A stretch of DNA of 35,403 bases from an uncultured Collinsella sp. (GTDB taxonomy: Bacteria > Actinomycetota > Coriobacteriia > Coriobacteriales > Coriobacteriaceae), in the NCBI GenBank assembly GCA_900547765.1, contig URIA01000020.1:1-35403 (forward strand), given 5' to 3'. Numbering within the stretch: position 1 is the first letter of the stretch; each line of letters begins with the position of its first letter. The position numbers and the translations under genes are program-made. The notes under the pieces are model-generated. The model saw only the letters and a program-made list of their open reading frames with translations, was not told the DNA's origin and ran no database searches. Positions 1 through 7,617 of this stretch are shown in pieces.

Positions 1-39
1 GGGCGGTCCAAAAAGAGCGAGAGCGGCTATCGAAAAAGC

Positions 40-1590
40 CTACTCCTCAATCGCCAGGGCGCGACCGGTCATCTCGGCACTGGGCTCGAGACCAGCCATG
101 GTCAGCATGGTCGGAGCGATATCGGACAGGCGACCGTCCTCGATGCCAACGAGCTTGGCACGGTCGCTCACGATGATGAACGGCACGCGGTTCGTGGTGT
201 GAGCGGTAAACGGCTTCTTTTCGCCGTCGACCTCGTCAAACATGTGGTCGGCATTGCCGTGGTCAGCCGTGATGAGGGCAAAGCCGCCCTTGGCCTGAAT
301 TGCAGGGATGACCTGGGACAAAGCGTGATCGACAGCCTCGACGGCCTTCACGGCAGCATCGAAGACGCCCGTATGGCCAACCATATCGCAGTTGGCGAAG
401 TTCACGATATAGAAATCAGCGCGATCCTCGTTGATGGCCTCGACGAGCTTCTCCGTAACTTCGGGAGCGCTCATCTCGGGCTTGAGATCATACGTGGCGA
501 CCTTGGGCGAAGCGACGAGCACGCGCTCCTCGCCCTCCTTGGGCTCCTCGATGCCGCCGTTCAGGAAGAACGTCACATGAGCGTACTTCTCGGTCTCGGC
601 GGTGTGCAGCTGCTTCAGGCCATTGGCGGCGATAACGTCGGCCAGGACGTTCTCGGGGAACGTCTTGGGGAAGGCGACCTCGACGTCAAACGTCGGGTCG
701 TACTCGGTCATCGTCACAAAGTGCGAAAGCTTGATCTGCTCGCGCTCAAAGCCATCGAACTCCTTGTCCGTGAACACGCGGGTCATCTGACGGGCGCGGT
801 CGGGACGGAAGTTGAAGAAGATGGCCGCGTCGCCCTCGTGGATGCCCTCGTTGTGGGCAGCGAAGGGCTCGACGAACTCGTCGCCGCGCGGATCCTTCTC
901 GTAGTAGGCCTTGATACCGGCAACAGGGTCGGTATCGGCATCGGATGCGTTGACCATGACGTCGTAGGCGCGCTGGATGCGCTCCCAACGGTTGTCGCGG
1001 TCCATGGCCCAATAACGGCCCGAGACGGTGGCAACGCGAGCGTCGCAACCGGTCTCCTCGGAGATCTTGGCCAGGAAGGCGCAGAACTCACTCATGTAAC
1101 CGGCACCGGACTGCGGGTCGACGTCGCGGCCGTCCATAAAGGCGTGGACGCGAACGGTCTTGACACCGTGCTCGGCAGCCATCTTAACCAGAGCCTCGAC
1201 GTGGTTCATGTGAGAATGAACACCGCCAGGGCTCATAAGACCCATGAGGTGGAGAGTCTTGCCCTCGGCCTTTACATCGTCCATAGCCTTGACGAAGACC
1301 TCGTTCTTGGCGATGGAGCCGTCCTTGATGGCGTTGTTGATGCGCGAAAGCTCCTGGAACACGATGCGGCCGGCACCGATGTTGAGGTGACCCACCTCAG
1401 AGTTACCCATCTGGCCATCGGGAAGACCCACGTCCTCGCCCGAAGCACCGAGCGTGGTGTGAGGATACTTCTCGTACAGGCTATCAAGGAAGGGCGTCTT
1501 GGCAGCGGCGACGGCGTTCTCACCATCGGCCGGGGCCAGGCCGCAGCCGTCCATGATGATCAGGAGTGCGGGAAGATGACGCTGTGCCAT
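40..1590 (-). CDS. gpmI: 2,3-bisphosphoglycerate-independent phosphoglycerate mutase
   Basis: Cytoplasmic glycolytic enzyme that interconverts 3- and 2-phosphoglycerate through a phosphoserine intermediate, with two metal ions (Mn-type family of the alkaline phosphatase superfamily). The 516-residue length is normal for GpmI. Visible motifs are the N-terminal metal-site segment LLIIMDGCG (Asp14), the phosphoserine loop MGNSEVGHLNIGAGR (Ser64), SPGGVHSH, the DGRD stretch, and near the C-terminus ADHGNADHM and HTTNRVPFI, which supply metal ligands. The ATG at 1590 follows AGGA and lies 5 nt after the tpiA stop. It is the last gene of the pgk-tpiA-gpmI operon. Actinobacterial glycolytic clusters often have other genes after tpiA, so a GpmI here is a lineage variation. 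No convincing terminator fits in the 39 bases left of its stop. Confidence 0.97.
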   Translation of the reverse strand: MAQRHLPALLIIMDGCGLAPADGENAVAAAKTPFLDSLYEKYPHTTLGASGEDVGLPDGQMGNSEVGHLNIGAGRIVFQELSRINNAIKDGSIAKNEVFVKAMDDVKAEGKTLHLMGLMSPGGVHSHMNHVEALVKMAAEHGVKTVRVHAFMDGRDVDPQSGAGYMSEFCAFLAKISEETGCDARVATVSGRYWAMDRDNRWERIQRAYDVMVNASDADTDPVAGIKAYYEKDPRGDEFVEPFAAHNEGIHEGDAAIFFNFRPDRARQMTRVFTDKEFDGFEREQIKLSHFVTMTEYDPTFDVEVAFPKTFPENVLADVIAANGLKQLHTAETEKYAHVTFFLNGGIEEPKEGEERVLVASPKVATYDLKPEMSAPEVTEKLVEAINEDRADFYIVNFANCDMVGHTGVFDAAVKAVEAVDHALSQVIPAIQAKGGFALITADHGNADHMFDEVDGEKKPFTAHTTNRVPFIIVSDRAKLVGIEDGRLSDIAPTMLTMAGLEPSAEMTGRALAIEE

Positions 1591-1595
1591 ATGTC

Positions 1596-2363
1596 CTACT
1601 CGCCTGCCTTGACGACCATAGAGGCAAAATCGGCAGCCTTGAGCGAAGCGCCGCCCACGAGGGCGCCGTCAACGTCGGGCTTGGCGACGAGCTCGGCGAT
1701 GTTGCCGGGCTTGGCGGAACCGCCGTAGAGAACGCGGATGCCGTTGGCGAGCTCCTCGCCGAACATCTCCTTGAGGGTCTCACGGATAGCGCCGCAGACC
1801 TCCTGAGCGTCCTCGGCGGTAGCGGTCTTGCCGGTGCCGATGGCCCAGATGGGCTCGTAGGCGACGACGACCTGCTTGGGGTAGGTGATCTCAAGACCAG
1901 CAAGGCCAGCCTTGACCTGGTTCACGACGTGCTCGACATAGGTGCCGGCCTCGCGGACCTCGAGGGACTCGCCGCAGCAGAAGACGGGAACAAGACCGGC
2001 GGCGACGAGAGCCTTGGCCTTCTTGTTCTGATCCTCGTCGGTCTCGTGGAAGTAGTCGCGACGCTCGGAGTGACCGATGATGCAGTAGGTGCAGCCAGCG
2101 GACTTGAGCATGTCGCAAGAGGACTCACCGGTGAAGGCACCCTTGGCCTCCCAGTACACGTTCTGTGCACCGAGGGCGATGGGGGCAGCCTGAATGCGGT
2201 CATGAACCGTGGTGATGTCAATGGTCGGAGGGCAGACGAGCACCTCGACGCCAGCCGGAACCTCGGGCAGAGCCTGGGCCAGCTCGTCGGCGAGCTTGGC
2301 GGCCTCGGCGACGTCGTTGTTCATCTTCCAGTTACCAGCGATAAGAAGGGTGCGATTAGGCAT
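1596..2363 (-). CDS. tpiA: Triose-phosphate isomerase
   Basis: Interconverts dihydroxyacetone phosphate and glyceraldehyde 3-phosphate. At 255 residues it has normal family length. The (beta/alpha)8 barrel landmarks are all present: NWKMN with catalytic Lys13, IIGHSERR with His98, AYEPIWAIGTG with catalytic Glu170, and the phosphate-binding LYGGSAKPGN near the C-terminus. A longer frame reaches 2423, but those residues lie inside pgk and do not resemble TIM. The ATG at 2363 has GGAGG about 8 nt upstream and gives the canonical MPNRTLLIAGNWKMN start. This ATG overlaps the last 8 nt of pgk (ATGCCTAA), which suggests translational coupling. gpmI begins 5 nt after the stop. Confidence 0.97.
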   Translation of the reverse strand: MPNRTLLIAGNWKMNNDVAEAAKLADELAQALPEVPAGVEVLVCPPTIDITTVHDRIQAAPIALGAQNVYWEAKGAFTGESSCDMLKSAGCTYCIIGHSERRDYFHETDEDQNKKAKALVAAGLVPVFCCGESLEVREAGTYVEHVVNQVKAGLAGLEITYPKQVVVAYEPIWAIGTGKTATAEDAQEVCGAIRETLKEMFGEELANGIRVLYGGSAKPGNIAELVAKPDVDGALVGGASLKAADFASMVVKAGE

Positions 2364-3546
2364 CGAGAAGCGCCTCCACTCCGGGCAGGGCCTTACCCTC
2401 GACGAGCTCCATGGAAGCGCCACCGCCGGTGGAGATCCAGCTCATCTTGTCGGCCAGGTTGAACTTGTTGACAGCTGCGACGGAATCGCCACCACCGATG
2501 ATCGAGGTGCAATCAGCCTCAGCAACAGCCTCGGCGATAGCCTGGGTGCCATGAGCGAAGTTGTCGAACTCGAAGACGCCCATGGGGCCGTTCCAGAACA
2601 CGGTCTTGGCACCCTTGACGGCCTCGGCGTAAAGCTCCTCGGTCTTGGGGCCGATGTCCATACCCTCACGATCGTCGGGGATAGCGTCGGAAGCGACAAC
2701 CTCGGGGACAGCGTCCTCGCCAAAGTGATCGGCAACGCGGTTGTCGATGGGGAGCAGGATCTTGACGCCCTTCTCCTCGGCCTTCTTGAGCATCTCACCG
2801 GCGCGCTCGACCCAGTCCTCTTCCTTGAGGGACTGACCGACGGTCAGGCCCTGAGCCAGGAAGAAGGTGTAGGCCATACCGCCACCGATGATCAGGGTGT
2901 CAGCGGAGTCGATGAGGTGATCGAGAACGCCGATCTTGGAGGAAACCTTGGAACCGCCGACGATAGCGACGAAGGGACGCTCGGGCTCGGCGAAGATGCC
3001 AGTCAGCGTGTCGACCTCCTTCTCAAGCAGGAAGCCGGCGACGGCAGGCAGGTAATCGGCGGGGCCCACAACGGAACCCTGGGCGCGGTGAGCGGTGCCG
3101 AAGGCGTCGAGGACGAAAACGTCGCCATAGGAAGCGAGGATCTTGGCGATCTCGGGATCGTTCTTCTTCTCACGCTTGTCGAAACGGACGTTCTCGAGAA
3201 CGAGGACCTTACCCGGCTCGACAGCGGCGACAGCCTCAGCAGCCTTCTCGCCATACGTGTCGGCAACAAAAGCAACGTCAAGGCCAGAGAGCTCAGCGAG
3301 CTTCTTGGCGACAGGCTCGAGGGAGAGCTCGGGCTGGAAGCCAGTGCCCTCGGGACGACCGAGGTGGCTCATGAGGATGACGCGGGCGTTGTGCTCAACG
3401 AGATAGTTGATAGTGGGCAGGGCTGCCTTGATGCGGGTGGTGTCGCCAACGACGCCATCCTTGATAGGCACGTTGAAGTCAACGCGGACGAGAACGCGCT
3501 TGCCGTCGACATCGATGTCGCGGACGGTCTTCTTGGTAAAGGCCAT
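2356..3546 (-). CDS. pgk: Phosphoglycerate kinase
   Basis: Transfers the phosphate of 1,3-bisphosphoglycerate to ADP in glycolysis. It is 396 residues, the usual length. The substrate-binding RVDFNVP motif lies near residues 22-28, SHLGRP near 60-65, the family-typical GGSKVSSKIGVL in the middle, and the nucleotide-binding GGGDSVAA and STGGGASMELVEGK segments are in the C-terminal domain. The frame extends upstream to 3582, but the ATG at 3546 (MAFTKKTVRDIDVDGKRV) has a GAAAGG ribosome site and fits homologues. It is the first gene of the pgk-tpiA-gpmI operon, separated from gap by a strong terminator, so it probably has its own promoter in 3547-3602. A 7-bp dyad sits in that leader. Confidence 0.97.
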   Translation of the reverse strand: MAFTKKTVRDIDVDGKRVLVRVDFNVPIKDGVVGDTTRIKAALPTINYLVEHNARVILMSHLGRPEGTGFQPELSLEPVAKKLAELSGLDVAFVADTYGEKAAEAVAAVEPGKVLVLENVRFDKREKKNDPEIAKILASYGDVFVLDAFGTAHRAQGSVVGPADYLPAVAGFLLEKEVDTLTGIFAEPERPFVAIVGGSKVSSKIGVLDHLIDSADTLIIGGGMAYTFFLAQGLTVGQSLKEEDWVERAGEMLKKAEEKGVKILLPIDNRVADHFGEDAVPEVVASDAIPDDREGMDIGPKTEELYAEAVKGAKTVFWNGPMGVFEFDNFAHGTQAIAEAVAEADCTSIIGGGDSVAAVNKFNLADKMSWISTGGGASMELVEGKALPGVEALLDA

Positions 3547-3569
3547 GTTTGCTTCTACCTTTCGTACGT

Positions 3570-3592
3570 GTCTGCCTCCCATTACGGCAGAC
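3570..3592 (-). repeat. 7-bp inverted repeat in the pgk leader
   Basis: GTCTGCC (3570-3576) and GGCAGAC (3586-3592) form perfect arms around a 9-nt loop. The dyad lies between the gap terminator and the pgk ribosome site. It may be a small leader hairpin or an operator. There is no T-tract, so it is not a terminator. Function is unknown. Confidence 0.5.
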
Positions 3593-3602
3593 GATTTCTT
3601 AT

Positions 3603-3652
3603 AAAAAGGGCGCGACCTTAGGGTGTAAGCCCTATAAGGCCGCGCCCTTTTT
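3603..3652 (-). terminator. Intrinsic terminator after gap
   Basis: A long hairpin: AAAAAGGGCGCG (3603-3614) pairs with CGCGCCCTTTTT (3641-3652), followed inward by CCTTA/TAAGG with a single mismatch between the two stems. On the minus strand the stem runs into TTTTT, as expected for a rho-independent terminator of gap. Because the arms carry A and T runs at both ends, it could also stop transcription on the plus strand. It splits gap from the pgk-tpiA-gpmI operon. Confidence 0.88.
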
Positions 3653-3686
3653 TAGACGCTCAACGAGCTATTCGCTAAAAGCTAAA

Positions 3687-4712
3687 TTAAGCAACGAACT
3701 TCTCGAAGTACTTGATGGTGCGGACCATCTGAGAGGTGTAGGAGTTCTCGTTGTCGTACCAAGAGGTGACCTGAACGAGGGTCTGGCCGTTGCCGAGGTC
3801 AGAGCACATGGTCTGAGTGGCGTCGAAGATGGAGCCATGGGTCTCGCCGATGATGTCGGTGGAGACGATGTCGTCCTCGTTGTAACCGAAGGTCTCGGAG
3901 ATGGTGGCAGCGTAAGCCTTCATAGCGGCGTTGACCTCGTCGACGGTGACCTTCTTGTCAACGACAGCGTAGAGGTTGGTGATGGAACCGGTCGGCGTCG
4001 GGACGCGCTGGGCGGCACCGATGAGCTTGCCGTTGAGCTCGGGGAGAACCAGGCCGATAGCCTTGGCAGCACCGGTGGTGTTGGGGACGATGTTAACGGC
4101 GCAGGCGCGGCTACGACGCTTGTTGCCCTTGCGCTGCGGGCCGTCGAGCGGCATCTGGTCGCCAGTCCAGGCGTGAATGGTGGTCATGATGCCGGACACG
4201 ATGGGAGCGAAGTCGTTCAGACCCTTGGCCATCGGGGCGAGGCAGTTGGTGGTGCAGGAAGCAGCGGAGATGATGTTGTCCTCAGCGGTCAGCGTCTCAT
4301 GGTTGACGTTGTACACGATGGTGGGCAGATCGCTGCCGGCCGGAGCGGAGATGACGACCTTCTTGGCGCCAGCGTTGATGTGGGCCTGAGCCTTAGCCTT
4401 GCTGGTGTAGAAGCCGGTGCACTCGAGAACGACGTCGACGTCGAGGTCGCCCCAAGGCAGGTTGTTGGCGTCGGCCTCCTTGTAGATCTTGATCTCCTTG
4501 CCGTCAACGGTGATGGAATCCTCGCCAGCAACGACCTCGTGATCGCGAGCATAGTTGCCCTGCGTGGAGTCGTACTTCAGCAGGTAAGCGAGCATATCGG
4601 GAGAGGTGAGGTCGTTGATAGCGACGATCTCGGAGCCCTCATGACCGAACATCTGACGGAAGGCCAGACGACCGATGCGACCGAAGCCGTTAATAGCAAC
4701 CTTTACTGCCAT
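3687..4712 (-). CDS. gap: Glyceraldehyde-3-phosphate dehydrogenase, type I
   Basis: Oxidises glyceraldehyde 3-phosphate to 1,3-bisphosphoglycerate with NAD+. At 341 residues it has standard length. The N-terminal Rossmann motif INGFGRIGR lies at residues 7-15. The acidic residue in AINDLT (Asp34) favours NAD over NADP. The active-site segment SAASCTTNCLAP carries catalytic Cys153, and TTIHAWTGDQ carries His180. The C-terminal SWYDNENSYTSQMVRT is typical. The frame runs upstream to 4814, but the ATG at 4712 has AAAGGAG at good spacing and gives MAVKVAINGFGRIGR. It lies downstream of whiA, as in other actinobacteria, but has its own promoter candidate and terminator and so is probably expressed alone. 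Confidence 0.97.
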   Translation of the reverse strand: MAVKVAINGFGRIGRLAFRQMFGHEGSEIVAINDLTSPDMLAYLLKYDSTQGNYARDHEVVAGEDSITVDGKEIKIYKEADANNLPWGDLDVDVVLECTGFYTSKAKAQAHINAGAKKVVISAPAGSDLPTIVYNVNHETLTAEDNIISAASCTTNCLAPMAKGLNDFAPIVSGIMTTIHAWTGDQMPLDGPQRKGNKRRSRACAVNIVPNTTGAAKAIGLVLPELNGKLIGAAQRVPTPTGSITNLYAVVDKKVTVDEVNAAMKAYAATISETFGYNEDDIVSTDIIGETHGSIFDATQTMCSDLGNGQTLVQVTSWYDNENSYTSQMVRTIKYFEKFVA

Positions 4713-4784
4713 TGTGTCTCCTTTCGTAAGGCCCCCGCAAGCTACAGCGCCCGCCGTTGAGGCCCACAAACTAACCACTCGCCT

Positions 4785-4814
4785 AATATACCTTTTTTTT
4801 GACTTGAATTTCAC
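4785..4814 (-). promoter_or_regulatory. Candidate gap promoter
   Basis: Read on the minus strand, GTGAAA (-35, 4 of 6 consensus) is followed after 18 nt, including a run of eight A, by TATATT (-10, 4785-4790). It sits about 70 nt upstream of the gap ATG, in the A/T-rich part of the whiA-gap spacer. Further upstream, at 4844-4855, is a short dyad GCGTT-AA-AACGC that could be an operator. This is assigned by eye only. Confidence 0.5.
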
Positions 4815-4905
4815 GAGAATGCTCGAAATTGAAAATCAAATTTGCGTTAAAACGCTTTAAAGCATAAAACAGCAGTTCAACCGCCATAAAAGCTATTTCG
4901 TTAAC

Positions 4906-5835
4906 CTACCTGCTTCCTTCAATGAGCTTTTCAAGGCGCAAAACACGGTGATACAAGGCCGACTTCGACAAAGGAGGGTCAGCCATTTCCCCCAAATCTC
5001 GCAGCGAGAGATCGGGGTAGCGCTCGCGTAAGTCACAAAAGACTGCCAGGGCGTCCGGCAGCGTTTCGCGCAAACCGCGCCGATCAAGCTCATCAATGAG
5101 CGCAAGCTGATGTTGGGCGGCACCGGCACTCCTGGTCTGGTTGGCAAGCTCTGCGTTCACGCGACGATTCACGTCGTTCTTCACCAGCTTAACCGCACGG
5201 GCCTCTTCAATCTCGGCAACGCTGCGCTTGGCGCCAATCAGCTGTAGCAGACGTTTAATCTCCTCGGCACTCTTGATGTACACGGCATACGAGCCGCGAC
5301 GCGCATTGACGCGGGCGTGAACTCCAATCTGCTCCAGAAGATCGCAAAGTCCCTTTGCATACTCCTCGCCCTGAACCGCGATCTCCAAATGAAAATCGCC
5401 ACGCGGGTCGGCAACAAATCCTCCGGCAATCAGCGCACCGCGAATATAGGCGAGTCTGCAGCAAGGACGGGCGACGATGTGGCGCGGCACACCTGCGACG
5501 AGCCCTCCCCTACGGTCGAGAATGCCCAACAGCACCAGAGCCTTATCCAAGTCGGGCTGATCGGGCAAGGTGATGAGATAGTTTCGCACCTTGTGCAGGA
5601 CCGACTTACGAACCGTGAATTCGGTCTTGAGCTTAAGGATGCGATGCGTCAGCGCAATCATCGTGCGCGCCACAGCACCCGTCTCGGTCGCGACCGTCAA
5701 GCGGTACCGTCCCGAGCCCGCCAACGAAAGCGTGCCGCTCACACGCGTTAGCGCAGCAAGCGTCGACAAGTCGCAGTATTCACATTCGGGTTCGCAGCGC
5801 GCAAGCTCGTCGCGCACCTCAGCGGTAAACGACAT
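4906..5835 (-). CDS. whiA: WhiA-type DNA-binding regulator
   Basis: WhiA combines a degenerate LAGLIDADG homing-endonuclease fold with a C-terminal helix-turn-helix. In Streptomyces it works with WhiB in sporulation, and in Bacillus it affects division and chromosome segregation. This 309-residue protein has normal length. The N-terminus MSFTAEVRDELAR, the LTRVSGTLSL segment, the central GGLVAGVPRHIVARPCCRLAYIRGAL region and the C-terminal NRRVNAELANQ plus SLRDLGEMADPPLSKSALYHRVLRL (HTH) match the family. It starts 6 nt after the rapZ stop. In many Gram-positives yvcK lies between rapZ and whiA, and here there is no room for it. The target in a non-sporulating gut bacterium is unknown. Confidence 0.95.
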   Translation of the reverse strand: MSFTAEVRDELARCEPECEYCDLSTLAALTRVSGTLSLAGSGRYRLTVATETGAVARTMIALTHRILKLKTEFTVRKSVLHKVRNYLITLPDQPDLDKALVLLGILDRRGGLVAGVPRHIVARPCCRLAYIRGALIAGGFVADPRGDFHLEIAVQGEEYAKGLCDLLEQIGVHARVNARRGSYAVYIKSAEEIKRLLQLIGAKRSVAEIEEARAVKLVKNDVNRRVNAELANQTRSAGAAQHQLALIDELDRRGLRETLPDALAVFCDLRERYPDLSLRDLGEMADPPLSKSALYHRVLRLEKLIEGSR

Positions 5836-5841
5836 GCAGAC

Positions 5842-6762
5842 CTATGCCTTCGTGTTGGCACGCGACAGGTCGCGGTGGGAGATGCTCACATGATACTGAG
5901 CACCCTCCAGGTAGCGAGCCGTGGCCTCGGCAATGGCGACGCTACGGTGCTGCCCGCCCGTGCAGCCGATGGCAATGGAAAGCTGCGGCTTACCCTCTGC
6001 GATATAACCTGGCATGACCGTATCGAGCAGCTGGGTCCAGGCCTTCCAGAACTCCTGGGTCTTGGGGTGGTCCAAGACAAAATCGGAGACCTTCTTATCG
6101 AGGCCGGTCATGGTACGCATCTCGGGATCGTAAAAAGGATTGGGTAAGAAGCGAACATCAATCATGATGTCCGCCTCGACGGGCATGCCATGCTTAAAAC
6201 CAAACGAGAACACGTGGACATCCATAAGTTGCTGGTCGGACAGCTCGGAAAAAGCCATGCGCAGCTTGTTGCGCAAAGCAGAAGTGCGCAAGCGACTCGT
6301 GTCGATAATCATATCGGCTCGATCGCGAACGCCCTGCAGCTGCAGACGTTCACGCTGAATAGCGTCGGCTGTGGTCTCCCCCGGCTTTGCAATGGGATGG
6401 CGGCGACGGTTTTCGCTATACCGGCGAATCAGCACCTCGTCAGACGCCTCGAGAAACACGATGTCACAGCTCATCTCACGCTCTTCCAGTGCGGCAACAG
6501 CATCGAGCAGTTCATCGAACAAGCCCTGGCTACGAAGATCGCAGGTGACGGCAAGGTGCCTGCCCACGCCCGTATTGATGCCAACGAGCTCTGCAAGCTG
6601 GGCAATCAGGCGCGGGGGCAGGTTATCGATACAAAAATAGCCCATGTCCTCAAACACATGCATGGCTTGCGTTCGGCCCGAGCCGGACATTCCGGTGATG
6701 ATAACGATATCGGGGATACGCTCCGAGCGCTCCGCCGCATCCATGGCATCTCCCTTTTGCAT
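5842..6762 (-). CDS. rapZ: RapZ/YvcJ-type P-loop nucleotide-binding protein
   Basis: In E. coli RapZ is an RNA-binding adaptor that directs decay of the GlmZ sRNA in response to GlcN-6-P. Gram-positive YvcJ is a nucleotide hydrolase of less clear role. The 306-residue product has a Walker A GMSGSGRT (residues 24-31; Arg in place of Lys is common in actinobacterial members), then FEDMGYFCIDNLPP, the central FLEASDEVLIRRYSENRRRHP and the C-terminal IGCTGGQHRSV. Two starts are plausible: ATG 6762 with a perfect AGGAGG, and ATG 6744 (MDAAERSERIPD) with AAGGGAG. I chose the first. The ribosome site directly follows the T-tail of the nan-operon terminator. Amino-sugar genes directly upstream are suggestive given the E. 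coli role, but this is only context. Confidence 0.93.
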   Translation of the reverse strand: MQKGDAMDAAERSERIPDIVIITGMSGSGRTQAMHVFEDMGYFCIDNLPPRLIAQLAELVGINTGVGRHLAVTCDLRSQGLFDELLDAVAALEEREMSCDIVFLEASDEVLIRRYSENRRRHPIAKPGETTADAIQRERLQLQGVRDRADMIIDTSRLRTSALRNKLRMAFSELSDQQLMDVHVFSFGFKHGMPVEADIMIDVRFLPNPFYDPEMRTMTGLDKKVSDFVLDHPKTQEFWKAWTQLLDTVMPGYIAEGKPQLSIAIGCTGGQHRSVAIAEATARYLEGAQYHVSISHRDLSRANTKA

Positions 6763-6772
6763 GTGTGCCTCC

Positions 6773-6809
6773 TAAAATAAGCGCGAGACCCGGCCAGCGG
6801 ATCCCGCGC
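6773..6809 (-). terminator. Intrinsic terminator after nanE, fused to the rapZ leader
   Basis: On the minus strand an 11-bp stem forms from GCGCGGGATCC and GGGTCTCGCGC (two G-U pairs, 7-nt loop), followed by TTATTTT. This is a good intrinsic terminator for the nan operon. The T-tail runs directly into AGGAGG, the rapZ ribosome site, so the hairpin is also the last element of the rapZ leader. Confidence 0.75.
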
Positions 6810-6827
6810 GATCAATTGCCTTTATTG

Positions 6828-6833
6828 AGTATA
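6828..6833 (-). promoter_or_regulatory. Candidate -10 box (TATACT) for rapZ
   Basis: TATACT on the minus strand lies between the nanE stop and the terminator hairpin. If used, transcription would begin about 20 nt before the hairpin, which would then act as an attenuator for rapZ-whiA. No good -35 is visible, so this is weak. Confidence 0.3.
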
Positions 6834-6860
6834 CCGCCCCAAGCGGATACGAGGCCCGTC

Positions 6861-7547
6861 TTACGCCTCAAGCGCAGCCTTGAACCAACTTGTAATACTC
6901 GTGGGGTGCGTAATAGCGGTGCCGACGACAACGGCCCACGCGCCGGCGTCGATTGCAGCGCGAGCCTCTTCGGGCGTATGTACGCGACCCTCGCAAATGA
7001 TGGGAAGGCCGGGGAATTCCTCGGTCGCCTGACGCAGGAGCGGCAGGTCGGGGCCATCGGCCATAGTGCAGTCGATGGCTGCGACACCGTGAGAGAGCGT
7101 GGTGGACACCAGATCGAAGCCCATATCGACCGCGCGACGAATATCCTCGATAGTGGCGCAGTCCGCCATCAGAAGTACGCCCTCCTCGTGCAGCGGACGG
7201 AAAGTGTCCTCGAGCGACTTGCCATCGGGGCGCGGACGATCGGTGGCGTCAATCGCCACGATGTCGGCACCGGCAGCAACGCAGGCGCGAGCGTGACGCA
7301 GCGTCGGCGTGATGTAAACGCCCTCGTGTCCATCCTTCCACAGACCGATAACAGGAACCTCACAGCGACCCTTAATGGCGGCAATGTCGGCAAGACCTTG
7401 GCAGCGAATGGCGGCGGCGCCGCCGAGTTCGCAAGCACGAGACATTTGAGCCATAGTCTCGGGCGTACGAAGCGGCTCGCCCATATACGCCTGAACGCTC
7501 ACGACGAGCTTACCCTTCAGGGATTGAATCAAAGGATCGACGGTCAT
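6861..7547 (-). CDS. nanE: N-acetylmannosamine-6-phosphate 2-epimerase
   Basis: Converts ManNAc-6-P to GlcNAc-6-P, the third intracellular step of sialic acid use, feeding NagA/NagB (not in this window). At 228 residues it is a normal single-domain TIM barrel. Visible family features are LVVSVQAYMGEPL at the N-terminus, AAAIRCQG, PVIGLWKDG with the presumed catalytic Lys71, VAIDATDRPRPDG, LMADCATIEDI, and ICEGRVHTPEEAR with Glu186. The ATG at 7547 is preceded by GAAAGG about 11 nt upstream, a rather long spacing. It is the last gene of the catabolic block. A stable intercistronic hairpin separates it from nanK, and an intrinsic terminator follows it. Confidence 0.94.
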   Translation of the reverse strand: MTVDPLIQSLKGKLVVSVQAYMGEPLRTPETMAQMSRACELGGAAAIRCQGLADIAAIKGRCEVPVIGLWKDGHEGVYITPTLRHARACVAAGADIVAIDATDRPRPDGKSLEDTFRPLHEEGVLLMADCATIEDIRRAVDMGFDLVSTTLSHGVAAIDCTMADGPDLPLLRQATEEFPGLPIICEGRVHTPEEARAAIDAGAWAVVVGTAITHPTSITSWFKAALEA

Positions 7548-7570
7548 AAAGCTGCAACCTTTCTCAGAAC

Positions 7571-7601
7571 AGCCTCCCGAGGCATGTTGTCTCGGGAGGC
7601 T
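7571..7601 (-). repeat. Intercistronic hairpin between nanK and nanE
   Basis: AGCCTCCCGAG (7571-7581) and CTCGGGAGGCT (7591-7601) form an 11-bp perfect GC-rich stem with a 9-nt loop. There is no T-tract on the minus strand, where GTTCTGAG follows. It is therefore more likely an mRNA-stability or processing element, or a weak attenuator, than a full terminator. It lies 24 nt upstream of the nanE start. Confidence 0.7.
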
Positions 7602-7617
7602 CCTACAGCAAATACGT

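Noticed and set aside
199..4760. Long plus-strand frames over gpmI, tpiA, pgk and gap
   Set aside because: All lie antisense to complete glycolytic genes with catalytic residues in place, and none has a ribosome site or a recognisable domain.
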